In this document: piece after piece, positions 9,348-18,397 of the stretch
How positions within the stretch are numbered: the stretch's first letter is position 1
Layout: each line of letters opens with the position of its first letter
Assembly (NCBI GenBank): GCA_024364805.1
Contig: CM044491.1
Location: 93,415,423-93,438,449, forward strand
Source: Euprymna scolopes
Lineage: Eukaryota > Mollusca > Cephalopoda > Sepiida > Sepiolidae
Length of the DNA stretch: 23,027 bases
Reading direction: 5' to 3'
Position numbers and translations under genes: made by a program
Notes under the pieces: generated by a model
Database searches by the model: none
What the model was told of the DNA's origin: nothing
The model's input: only the letters and a program-made list of their open reading frames with translations

Positions 9348-9695
9348 GTTGGTACGTAAGTTTTCATATTTCAAACACATGTATAAACAGAGATAGTTCG
9401 AAGACAAATGCTGATTAATCGTATGTGGCTACGGTAAAAAAAAACCCTCCCTATTGTATTCATTTTAATACCTTGTGCGAAAAAAAACAAAAAACAAATC
9501 ATATTGTCCTGTCGATTAAAACGTAAGTATTTTTACGCTTACATGCTATAAGATTGATTTAATTAATGTAACTAATATATAAGTTACACTATATTTTACG
9601 CGAAGTAGAGAGTGGATGTCTATTTTAAAATGAAATGTTATTAATTTAAATAAATAAATAAAGCCATTTATTTTATTTATTTTATGAATATTTTT
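9348..9695. other. AT-rich, nothing identified
   Basis: Poly-A runs near 9436 and 9481, and a short (AAAT)n at 9640-9690. No coding or RNA signal was seen. Confidence 0.6.
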
Positions 9696-9853
9696 TGCTT
9701 ATAACAGCATTTGTTTCAAGAAAGAAAAGTGCCCAAGCATCGTTTTGTTAATAGCATTAACTCATAAATACATATATGACTTTAAATGCAATACTATTTT
9801 AATGCTCCATAATATAGGTTGATTAATGAATAATTATACCATTTTAACGGAGT
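9696..9853 (+). repeat. Repeat D, copy 1
   Basis: GCATTTGTTTCAA, AAGCATCGTTTTGTTAATAG, ATACATAT.TGACTTTAAATG, CAATACTATT, then a TTGATTAATGAATAATTATA-like part and CATTTTAACG match the reverse complement of 13470-13690 in the same order. The copy is diverged. The family was not recognised. Confidence 0.75.
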
Positions 9854-10786
9854 CTCGCTACTAAATAATTAATAATATAGAATACCCGAAACAATGATCA
9901 ATAAAAACACTTGGAAAAGAAAGGAGAGGACATCGGTCGATAACTGATGAAAATAAATAACAATGACAGAAACGGAAGTACAATTAAAAATGACGTTTTT
10001 TCCCAAACGTGTTAACGAAAAGTTAGTTTGTTTTTTTTTATCAATCAGATCCAGATATTGATTAAATGACGCAATTACTTCTATAAAAGGTGAAGTAATC
10101 GACCGTAGTCATGCGCTATCCCAAGGCAAACGTTAACTCGCAAGTCGACGAGATGCACCGAATACAAAGATTATTTTTAGTATTTAAGAAAATGAGCATA
10201 AGTACAATAACATGAACTACAAACGATGGAGTAGAAAACACTATATTCTGCTTGTTTCGTCAACAGCTTCTTGCAATTATCATTTTTTTTTAATATTATA
10301 AAGTACTTTTGTATATTTGATAAGTACTGTTGAATTACATATATTAATATATTAATTATCATGGTTTCGCATATGGGTTTATATATCCTGTTAAATGTTT
10401 ACGCCCAATTATGAAAATTGATATCGCAGAAGCGATAAAAATGTATTTTGTGTCACATATATATTCATATAAAACATACAGTATAAATAATATATATATA
10501 TATATATGTGTGTGTGTGCGTGTGTGTGTGTGTGTATTTGTGTGTGTGCTTCTCTTTTTATTACTTTAAAAACGGTGGAACTCATAGCTTGTTAACTGAA
10601 AATGTGTGCTTTATCCGAAGTTGATGATTGTTTATGCTTAAATGTGTGCTTATACCAATCTTCATTAGTCGCTATTAATCGGTAACTGTATCTAATGAAT
10701 AGTATAATACGTAGTTCGTTGAGCCTCATCATAATGCAGTTCATAAGGATTTCAGCCAGATCGATCTTTACTAACAGCTTTTCTCT
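9854..10786. other. AT-rich, no gene; holds a TA/TG microsatellite
   Basis: (TA)n passing into (TG)n at about 10488-10549. The remaining sequence has only short opposite-strand frames of up to 87 residues that match nothing known to me. Confidence 0.6.
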
Positions 10787-11090
10787 TGTAGACAAAAAAG
10801 GGTTTTTGATAGCGGAAAAGATCATTCTCTATGAGATTACTCTGTCATTTTCGAATTCTGTCTCGACCACAAAACGTGCTCTCCTGATATGGCAGCAATA
10901 TGCCGTTCTAGGATTTATCTGTCTAATTCATGAGCAGAGAGGTAGATCATTGGGTTAACCAGAGATTATGCAATACATTTTTTTTAAACATTGAGTATTA
11001 ATATCATTTACAATATCTAGGTGTTAATAATTCTGACATTCCCGCATTGGCACTTCCCCTACTACGACGAAGAAGAGTGGAACTTGGATG
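10787..11090 (+). repeat. Repeat B, copy 1
   Basis: It aligns with 11765-12052: GATAGCGGAAAAGATCATTCTC, TCTGTCTCG, AAAACGTG.CTC, GCAGCAATATGCC, TCTG.CTAATTCATG, GAGAGGTAGATCAT, AATATCTAG, TTGGCACTT..CTACTACG.CG, and finally ACTTGGATG leading into ATT repeats. Function unknown. It could be a UTR of a LINE lineage or a separate non-autonomous element; no open frame is conserved between copies. Confidence 0.85.
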
Positions 11091-11103
11091 TATTATTATT
11101 ATT
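11091..11103. repeat. Short (ATT)n joint between repeat B and a LINE 3' end
   Basis: Four to five ATT units. On the minus strand this is the AAT tail of the LINE fragment that follows. Confidence 0.85.
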
Positions 11104-11644
11104 GACTTACAAGGAGCTATCACACAGGTCATCAAAGATCTCTCCTTGAAGACATCCTGTGGTGTTCCCCGGAAGCAGAGTGACAACAAGTTTCCCCAGG
11201 TTTCCAGTACTCTCCACCTCTTTCGGTAACATTTGCAAATAAATTTGCATTATCGCAACAGCTCCTTGTCATTGATTTCTCATTAGCAACCGCCATTGGT
11301 ATTTATTAGAATTTGAGTGGCAATAAGCGTCACCAAGATCCCATTTCTCTTCACACTTATACAGTGGAGGTCTGGCCAGTGCTCACTCCTTGGTATTTCC
11401 TTCCTCCTTGACTAGTTGGCTATTCGGTTTTACTCTTTATTTGGGGGGCAGTTATGTAAAAATGGGGCATGGGGGTGGGTTACAGAACTTATAGGTATGC
11501 AGCTTCAATATTCTTGGTTGCATGTAGCACTTCCTGTTTTGTCTTTGTAAAAGTTTGTCTGGTCTGCGCTTGCGGTTCGTGTGTGTTAGTCTCCACATTC
11601 AAGGGTTTTACTTAATATTTAAGCTGTTTCAATTACTCTTGTTC

Positions 11645-11645
<1 letters not shown>
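11104..11645 (-). mobile_element. 3' end of an RLE LINE, same lineage as the 3-kb element
   Basis: The reverse complement matches 8800-9347 block by block: AGCTGTTTCAATTA.TCTTGTTCG and CCACATTCAAGGG (C-terminal coding end), CATGGGGGTGGG, TATTCGGTTTTACTCTTT, GGAGGTCTGGCCAGT, TTTGAGTGGCAATAAGCGTC, AACATTTGCAAATAAATTTGC, CTTGAAGACATCCTGTGGTG, and the terminal GACTTACAAGGAGCTAT facing an ATT tract. It is 5'-truncated at 11645 within the C-terminal coding region and meets a second ATT tract there. It preserves mainly the 3' UTR, so no protein is made. Confidence 0.9.

Positions 11646-11700
<55 letters not shown>
11646..11700. repeat. (ATT)n microsatellite
   Basis: About 18 ATT units between the 5'-truncation point of the minus-strand LINE and the start of repeat B copy 2. 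Confidence 0.98.
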
Positions 11701-12052
11701 TACTATCGAATCATTGCTTACCAAAGCAGCAATTCAAGGACAAAGGTCAATGAGTACCAAGTAAGACAACAAGGCCTTTTAATAACGGAAGGGATCATTC
11801 TCCATGCGATTCCTATGTCCATTCTGAATTATGCCTCGGCAAAAAAACGTGGGCTCTAAAATTGCAGCAATATGCCATTTGAGAAATAATCTGACTAATT
11901 CATGGTAGAGAGGTAGATCATGAGTCTAACCATAGATTCTGATAAAAAGAAAAATAGTAAACCATCGTTTAAAATATCTAGATCTTAAATAACTCTGACT
12001 TTCCCACCTTGGCACTTGCGCTACTACGGCGTAGAAGGGTTGGACTTGGATG
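11701..12052 (+). repeat. Repeat B, copy 2 (most complete)
   Basis: It runs from TACTATCGAATCATTGCTTACC through GACAACAAGGCCTTTTAATAAC to GGTTGGACTTGGATG, bounded by ATT repeats on both sides. Its first ~75 bp are shared with 12828-12905 and the rest with 10787-11090. No conserved open frame. Confidence 0.88.
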
Positions 12053-12073
12053 TATTATTATTATTATTATTAT

Positions 12074-12107
<34 letters not shown>
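12053..12107. repeat. (ATT)n followed by (AGT)n
   Basis: ATT units to about 12074, then AGT units to 12107, at the 3' boundary of repeat B and a few bases before the next LINE fragment. Confidence 0.97.
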
Positions 12108-12125
12108 TGTATCCTTGGACAGGAA

Positions 12126-12431
12126 TGTGAGAGAGAAAGAGAACGAGAAGCCATGGAGATACGGCATATATACGGGGTTAAAACACAAATAATACCGGTC
12201 GTAGTTAGTACACTAGGAGAAGTACCAAGTCGTCTGCAAAGACAATCGAAAAAAGTACAAATCCCCGATGTTTTAGGCGGCCTTCAGACCTCTGCAATTA
12301 TAGGTACCACCAAAATCCTTAGGAAACCCCTTGATATTTGAAGCTCCTGGTTTGGAGTCGGGATTGAGGGAAATCCTCCGGAAATGAATCCCATCCCTTT
12401 TCAGAGAGACGTTGCTAAACGAAATCAGAAC
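12126..12431 (+). mobile_element. C-terminus and 3' UTR of a second RLE-LINE lineage
   Basis: Plus-strand open frame ending at 12339-12341: YGVKTQIIPVVVSTLGEV, then PDVLGGLQTSAIIGTTKILR and KPLDI-stop. In RLE LINEs the region after the endonuclease reads K-V-I-P-(I/V)-V-(I/V)-G-A-L-G.....GGLQTSAIIGTA.ILRKVL. The reading is clean through the stop and better preserved than the 3-kb element, so it may be younger. A ~90-bp 3' UTR follows and ends at a (CT)ATT microsatellite. It is 5'-truncated to only ~70 codons. Sequence similarity to the 1-372 fragment's lineage is inferred from family consensus, because the two pieces do not overlap. Confidence 0.85.

Positions 12432-12482
<51 letters not shown>
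12432..12482. repeat. (ATT)n microsatellite
   Basis: About 17 ATT units directly between the 3' end of the plus-strand LINE fragment and the 3' end of the next minus-strand LINE fragment. Confidence 0.98.
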
Positions 12483-12790
12483 CAGCAAAGATCTATCCTT
12501 GAAAACAGCCTGTGGTGTTTCCTGGAAGCTGAGTGACAACAAGTCTCCCCAAATTTCCAGTACTCGTCACCTCATTCGATAACATTTGCAAATACATTTG
12601 CATTATCGCAGCAGCTGCTTGCCATTGATTTCTTATTGGCAGCGGCTATTTGTCTTCACTGAAATTTGAGTGGCAATAAGCCTCCCAAAGCTCCCATTTC
12701 TCTTTGCACTTATCCGGCGGAGGTCTGGTCAGTTCCTCGGCCGTTCCTTCATTCTTGACTCTACTTGATTATTTGGTCTCCGCCTTTTAA
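12483..12790 (-). mobile_element. 3' UTR fragment of an RLE LINE, same lineage as the 3-kb element
   Basis: It matches the reverse complement of about 9030-9320 and also 11125-11425: AAAGATCTATCCTTGAA, CAGCCTGTGGTG, ACATTTGCAAATACATTTGC, GCAGCAGCTGCTTGCCATTG, TTTGAGTGGCAATAAGC, GGAGGTCTGGTCAGTTCC. The last ~30 bp of the family 3' end are missing. The 5' truncation at ~12790 differs from that of the 11104-11645 copy, and the sequence then passes into ATT-rich DNA. Confidence 0.9.
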
Positions 12791-12823
12791 TATTATTAAT
12801 GTTTTTATTATTATTATTCAATT

Positions 12824-12905
12824 TTATTTACTATCGAGTCGCCGCTTATCAAAAAAAAAAAAAACATTCAAAGATAAAGGTTATTGAGAACCAAGTAGGA
12901 CAACA
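12824..12905 (+). repeat. Repeat B, copy 3 (5' ~80 bp only)
   Basis: TTTACTATCGAGTCGCCGCTTA, an A run, then ATTCAAAGATAAAGGTTATTGAG and ACCAAGTAGGACAACA match 11699-11770. It follows an ATT-rich tract, as copy 2 does. Confidence 0.75.
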
Positions 12906-12945
12906 CCGTGATGATTGGTGATGGTGGACATTGGATAGTAGTCGG

Positions 12946-13200
12946 TTATTCAAAAAGACGGCTCAACAGGAACTTATTTACAACGCATTTGAAAACCACT
13001 ATATTATAGTCATCTGGAAAGCAGCTCTGCGGTATTGTGTTCCAGAGTAGAGCAGGTCTAGGAAATGAGATTGGTCGTGAAATTTTCGTTTAGATTTAGG
13101 CAAAGATATAGAGTAAGGGGAATTGCTGGTAATGGTTGTAGATTGTAGTGAATGTTTCACAGAGGAGGCATAGAGTGAAACTAATTCGAGCAGCTGTCAT
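12946..13200 (-). mobile_element. C-terminal fragment of a Jockey-like LINE
   Basis: The minus strand ends RPALLWNTIPQSCFPDDYN, then IVVFKCVVNKFL and LSRLFE-stop (stop at 12946-12948). This is the usual end of ORF2 of apurinic-endonuclease LINEs of the Jockey/CR1 type (P-R-T-A-x-L-W-N-x-L-P...F-P..Y....FK..VN..L). The region further upstream (to about 13200) continues with frame changes. It is a different LINE class from the RLE elements nearby. A 5'-truncated relic. Confidence 0.75.
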
Positions 13201-13241
13201 AAAAATATCGGTAGATAAAAATATGTAGGCTCACAATGTAC

Positions 13242-13290
<49 letters not shown>
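13242..13290. repeat. (AGT)n microsatellite
   Basis: About 16 AGT units ending exactly where the 5S-like sequence starts. Confidence 0.98.
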
Positions 13291-13291
<1 letters not shown>

Positions 13292-13445
13292 TGGCATAAT
13301 CACGCTGAAACACTGGTTTTTGTAAGATCACCGAAGTTAAGCAACGTTGACCATGGCTAGTACCAGATAGGTGATCATTTGGGTTTCCAGGCGCTGTATA
13401 TGCTCTCCGCTTTTCTCGGCAGTGTTTCCATTCGTCTTGAAGCTT
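13291..13445 (+). mobile_element. 5S rRNA-derived SINE-like element (or 5S retropseudogene)
   Basis: Positions 13292-13402 follow 5S rRNA in order: TGGCATAATCACGCTGAA (5S GGCCATACCACGCTGAA), GATCACCGAAGTTAAGCAAC (13326-13345, identical to common animal 5S), CTAGTACCAGATAGGTGA (5S TAGTACTTGGATGGGTGA), TTTGGG and CCAGGCGCTGTA (5S CCAGGTGCTGTA). The A box (AAGTTAAGCAAC) and a C-box-like GGTGATCATTTGGG of the internal pol III promoter are recognisable. About 43 bp of non-5S sequence (TCTCCGCTTTTCTCGGCAG..) follow and may be a SINE body. Heads of this kind define the SINE3 class. It is too mutated in the 5S part to be a working 5S gene, and single-copy evidence cannot separate a SINE from a pseudogene. 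Confidence 0.85.
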
Positions 13446-13458
13446 CTCTTGCCACTGG

Positions 13459-13690
13459 TTAAAATGTTATAATTATTCATTGATCAACATATAAAATGTT
13501 ATAACATGTTGAAATGTTATAATACCTTAAAATGTTATAATACGTTAAAATGTTATAATCATCCACTGATCCACTTATATTATTTAGCAATAATAATAGT
13601 ATTGCATTTAAAGTCACATATGTATATCTGGGTTAAGGCTATTAACAAAACGATGCTTGCGCATTCTACTTTGTTGAAACAAATGCTATT
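13459..13690 (-). repeat. Repeat D, copy 2, ending in a short tandem array
   Basis: The reverse complement of 13570-13690 matches 9696-9810 (GCATTTGTTTCAA, AAGCATCGTTTTGTTAATAG, TATG.GACTTTAAATGC). At 13459-13578 the unit TTAAAATGTTATAAT(N)n appears five times with spacers of different lengths. The first and last units share a 34-bp extended form (..ATTATTCATTGATC and ..CATCCACTGATC). In copy 1 only one such unit is present. The family was not recognised. Confidence 0.75.
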
Positions 13691-15088
13691 GTCACCAAAA
13701 TGCCGACTCAGGGAAGGTGTGGTGAGTGATTGCGCAACATTTGCTACAAGTATTTCACGCGCAGGCGCCCTTACAGTGGGTATCCATAGTCTGTCAAGTG
13801 TGAAGGAAGCCACCGCTACTAGTAGTAGTATTACATGTGATTCCATGAATATTCTGTTGCGGATAAATATGACAAGTGATATTGTATAACACTTTTACGT
13901 TAAATCTATATATGACTACGACTCTTTCTTTACAAACATACGAACGCCGAATCTGTATAAAAGTCCGATTTCAGGAACGAGATGTAATGTGTCTTATGCA
14001 CTTACACAAAGCTAACCAAACAATTTGCGTGGCTTATATTGTTGAATTTGTTCATAATTGGGCGTAGAAATATAAAGATGCAAGTCTTTTACTACAGAAG
14101 ATATACGGTGGATACTGTTTCAAGAGGCAAAAAGCAACGCACAATTTAATCCTTTTTTTTATATATAATTTTTCTGTAATTGATAGTGCTAGAAAAACCC
14201 TCCTTAATATCGTTCTGTAAAATAAAACTTCGATGGCATAATTTCTGAATTATTATAAAAAACTTCTTTCTTACACACTCAATTTCCTCCCTGCAGACGC
14301 AAATGCATATCACAAACAAAATCAATACCTTTAAGCTCAAAATTTATTCACAATGTAACAGCAATGAAAGTTATTTGGTTCTGCTATAGTCCCTTTGCAA
14401 AACGGTGGTCCGATTTGCTACCATACGCATGGAGCCTTTAGTATGAATTTCTATTGTTGGAATGATAGTTCAATTTTTCTTTGGAAGGATCCGTAAAAAT
14501 CATGGAGAACACGGCGAGAATAATGGCGCATATAATCAGACATATTGTGAGCCCCTTGGGACTCAAGATGATAAGATAAGATCCTATAATTGGATAATAA
14601 CATGCAGAAGAGTTTCTTGAATGTCATCCTGGATCTGAATAGGTACAGCAAAGTAAGCTGTCTTTGTTTGTAGAGATATGTCCTTCGTTCACCGACTGTT
14701 CGGTGTCCATGAAGGATTTTTCTTAGCTCCCTTGTGATGAAATCGCTGGATTGAGTCTGTATCGTTCTGTGTTTTTTCTCAGATTGAAAAAATAAAGGCA
14801 TGAATACAAAAAAGGCGCAAGTCAAATCATCTGTCAAATTCAAATTTAAACCAATCACAGACCGCCTACTATAACTATATGGCCGGCCTAAAAGAAAAAT
14901 GGCGGTTGTATGTGGAAATTTTTCACATTATATTCTATATAAGGAAAGAATTGTCATTCATTTTTTTTCCTGGATAGACACCAATTATCAAGATCCAAGA
15001 GCCATTCGACGATAAAGTTTAATGTGTCGGATAGACTTTGAGATAAAAAGTAATGGTGGATAATGATGTGAGTATGTTTTGTTTATTA
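13691..15088. other. No confident gene; one long unrecognised open frame
   Basis: The sequence to about 13870 may continue repeat D, but no second copy confirms this. A 135-codon minus-strand frame lies at 14451-14858 (starts MIGLNLNLTDDLTCAFF, ends KIELSFQQ). I do not recognise it. Just outside its start on the same strand are an ATTGG (CCAAT-type) box at 14851-14855 and a CCGCCATTTT motif at 14898-14907. The latter also reads as ATGGCGG on the plus strand, opening a 38-codon frame that stops at 15013-15015. None of this is enough to call a gene. Confidence 0.3.
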
Positions 15089-15516
15089 AAAACTACCCTG
15101 GGTGCCCGGCGTTAGCCGGGTTTTTGAAGTTATATGTATTGAGCAAAAAAAGAAAAAAAAAGAAAAGTGGCAGTAGGCAGGAGAGCTCAAACTCGTATCG
15201 CGAAGGAGGAAAAGAAACGTGATGTCTTTGCCGTTGCATCCATCGCCAACCGAAATGAGGAAGGTTTAAATTAAGACTAGTCAATCGAAAAGAGGAGATG
15301 ACTTTCGAAAATATCGGCGAACAAAGCATACCCTCCCTGTAGAAAAGTGTCCAGTTAGAGGTGAATACATTAATGTTTTTAGCCAAGTTTTCGATATTCC
15401 TTGTTTGAAAGGAACGGGCTTAAAAATGATACAGATCATGGGAAAGTTTTAGGCAAACACACATACATAAATAAATACATACATACATACATACAAGTTA
15501 GATTTATATTATAGAT
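15089..15516 (+). repeat. Repeat C, copy 2 (uninterrupted, ~430 bp)
   Basis: It starts AAACTACCCTGGGTG and has a perfect hairpin CCCGGC-GTTA-GCCGGG at 15105-15120. It then follows the copy at 2221-3578 block by block (GTAGGCAGGAGAGCTCAAAC, CGCGAAGGAGGAAAAG, TTTAAATTAAGACTAGTC, GATGACTTTCGAAAATAT) and ends with (ACAT)n and TTTATATTATAGAT. It is a simpler, probably full-length copy. No coding capacity. Confidence 0.8.
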
Positions 15517-16644
15517 GAAAATTCAGCAAGAACTATATATTAGACTTGAAAGCGACCATGTTTTCGTCAGCTAAATTGCAGTCGTATTGTTTTTGTATTC
15601 TAAAAACTGACAGTTCTAGGAAGGAAACCCCTTTCTTTGTAATAACAATGTATTCCTAGTAAAATTCCATCAGTCGATTCTTTTCCTCTGCGAGGTCTTT
15701 AGTTGATGTTGATCTCATTAATTTTCTTGTATTTCCGTTAAAAGATGCAAGCATTTTCAAGATGTATTACCAGTGTCAATTGTTGCCTATCAAATAAGGC
15801 GTAGCACGCAGATAATCCTTCAGATAATCCTCTAACCACAGCTTATATCTTGATATAACATTTAATTGATAAAAGAATAACACAAGGTTCGGTGTTTCTT
15901 TACCTTAGATACATTCACAGGATAAATGCAACTTCTACATTAAGAAATAAGAGTACACTATCATAAAAAGCACTATTACGTGATATATGCCAGTATGTGC
16001 TTGTTTAAATGGTATATAAATATGAAGGAGACAAATGGGCTAGAAACGTCTCTTTTGTGAAGCACGTATGTAAACAGCAAGTGATAATCAATAGTAATGT
16101 CTTTGAATCCTTCATTGTGATTGAGAATTTGTATCATTTGGATTATTCTAATAATACTTCTCATCTTGAGTGATATTCACACAACGTTTTTATCAACATA
16201 ACATCTGGCTTCCTTCATGGATATTTTGTCAAACTCGAAAATCTCTTTACCGAACTCTGGATTCAATCTTCAATTTCCAAGAAAGTCGGATGTTAATTCG
16301 GCGAAAATTTTGGCAATAAACCCCAAAACGAGAACAATATACTAAACAATGCAAATAATATAGAGTACTGTTTTAAAGGGAATTAAATTGCTAAAATTTT
16401 TCAACGCATCCTATCACGTCATAAATAAAATAAATCTTATTTATGGCTGTAAATACGTAACAAAACCTTTTGTATCATTAAAATTTGGACAATGTTCATA
16501 CACATCGATTTATATTTCTGAATAATTAGGGTGACGATTGATACTATGTATTATTTGAATTATTAGTAGCACAGTTTTTCTCCTTTAATCTAATTCGCAA
16601 ATGGTTTCACCCTTAGAAAACTACGACCATTTTCTGGTGTATCC
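15517..16644. other. AT-rich, nothing identified
   Basis: Both strands hold only short frames in AT-rich sequence. No similarity to the repeats elsewhere in the window was noticed and no RNA-like motif was found. Confidence 0.6.
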
Positions 16645-16822
<178 letters not shown>

Positions 16823-16825
16823 TTC

Positions 16826-16938
16826 AAATAATGTCGTTTTTATCATATATATATATATATATTAATTTGCTGCAAAAATTAATGTCGATTTAGACGTATA
16901 TATATATATATATATATCTGATAAAAACGACATTATTT
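16826..16938. repeat. Second hairpin with TA cores, 20-bp perfect arms
   Basis: AAATAATGTCGTTTTTATCA at 16826-16845 is the exact reverse complement of 16919-16938. Inside are two TA tracts and a third, imperfect relative of the arm (GCAAAAATTAATGTCGATTT, about 16872-16891). A further TA tract follows to about 16976. Confidence 0.95.
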
Positions 16939-16984
16939 TTGCATCAAAATATGATATATATATATATATATATATATGTATATG

Positions 16985-17695
16985 TATATGTGTGTATGCT
17001 AATATTTAACACGATGTAAGTGATAATCTGTACAGACGATACTATAGGTGCATTCACAAATTATTTAAAGATTGTACCAAGGCATTGCTGACGGAACAAG
17101 AGGAAACAAGAATCATAAATTAAAAGAAAAAAACTGGAAAAATGGACGGAAGATACATTTGACGAATGATTGTGTGAATAGCATCCGAGATAAGATGAGT
17201 AGTTTGCATAATCGAAATAATATAAATATGTTTATGTTTTAATTATGATAGTTTAAATGAAGAGAAAAATCTAATTAAATTCCCGTGACGATGGTGTATA
17301 ACAACGTGATATCATCGAGGCCAAGTTATGAAAAACCAAACTAGGTGACTATCTGGAATACCAGGCGGTTTCTTTCGAAGAATTTAGTCACCTCTATGCA
17401 AGAATTGGTCAAGAAAACTGACGTCACCATATCCGCTGAATGTGGTATGCATGGGACTGGGTTTTGTAACTCACTGCTTTCCATAGTTGTTGTCTCACCA
17501 GTTTTTGGTCTGTCAATTTTCTGGTCAACTTGGGAATGAGTGTAATCGCTATCTACATAGAATTTCTCATTTAGACGATATGACTCCATTTCCGGTTTTC
17601 ATTTTTGTTGCAGACAATCTACAAGTTGTCCAGTTGTGTACAAATACCAAGAGTGATAGGAGCCTTGTATGATGTCTGAAAGTTATCTAATGTTA
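16985..17695. other. No confident feature upstream of the second mariner remnant
   Basis: The minus-strand frame at 17341-17589 (82 codons, contains GETTTMESSELQNPVPCIPH) matches no family I know and overlaps a plus-strand frame. It may be the decayed 5' part of the mariner element or flanking DNA. Confidence 0.5.
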
Positions 17696-18397
17696 AACGA
17701 GTGAGATCGGAGATGCGCCGTTGTACAATTCATGCTCTCGACCGATCCAAGTTATGAAAACAAGACCATTGCCAGGACCCTCAAAATGCATCGCTAAATT
17801 GCCCCAAATGATAGGGACGTGGCCAATGTGATGAAAACAAAGTTCCTGCCTTGGTTATCGTCTTTGGTGTGATTTCAAGTAAGTGTCACATCATGGCATC
17901 TCACATCGTCGAAGTCGGCTTGAAAGCAATACCAAAATGGACTAGGAGGTGCTGAAGAGAGTAGAGATCTCCTGGTGCAAACCCTGAGTGTTGCAACAGG
18001 ACTGGGCACTGGTCCACAAAACCAAAGAGACGCAGGCTTGGCTTCAGAAGAAGTGTGCCGTTGTCTTACTGGCTCCCTCTCCTATCTGACTTAAACCCGC
18101 TAAACTATTCGTTTGATCCTATGTCGAGTACAGCAAGAACATAACTTCCCAAAATACGAAAGCGAGCCTGATCGCCGCTATCTGCTGAGTATTCGCCGAG
18201 CTCCCGCCGGCCCAGTTGGAAAAGGCATGCTCCCAGTTCCGGACCCGCATCAAGTCAGTGATTGAGGCTACATGCTTCTACGTTGAAAAGATGTCATCTC
18301 TCCTACATAATCAAGTTGGATGAATTGATTTTTCAATAAAAGCTTTAAAATAAACTGTAGTGTTGTTTTATTTAGGACGACAATTTTATCGCTCCCC
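17696..18397 (+). mobile_element. Tc1/mariner-superfamily transposon remnant, second copy
   Basis: It carries more of the transposase than the copy at 5765: VRSEMRRCTIHALDRS near 17700, VEVGLKAIPK-like sequence near 17910, VLVHKTKETQAWLQK near 18012 and LSDLNPLNYS near 18092, across several frames. It shares its 3' end with copy 1 (TTTTTCAATAAA.G.TTTAAAATAAA, then GACAATTTTATCGCTCCCCC at 18378-18397). Many frame changes. Codons at the third catalytic site are kept in part (DLNPL), but D-Y has become N-Y. The CCCCC end probably marks the terminal inverted repeat. The 5' end is uncertain. Confidence 0.82.

Noticed and set aside
9940-9980. CTGATGA ... GAAAC near 9945
   Set aside because: No complementary stem II between the motifs.
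13506-13889. 127-codon plus-strand open frame starting MLKCYNTLKCYNTLKCYN
   Set aside because: The first part is the repeat D tandem array and the next part is repeat D in antisense; a competing 88-codon frame exists on the other strand.
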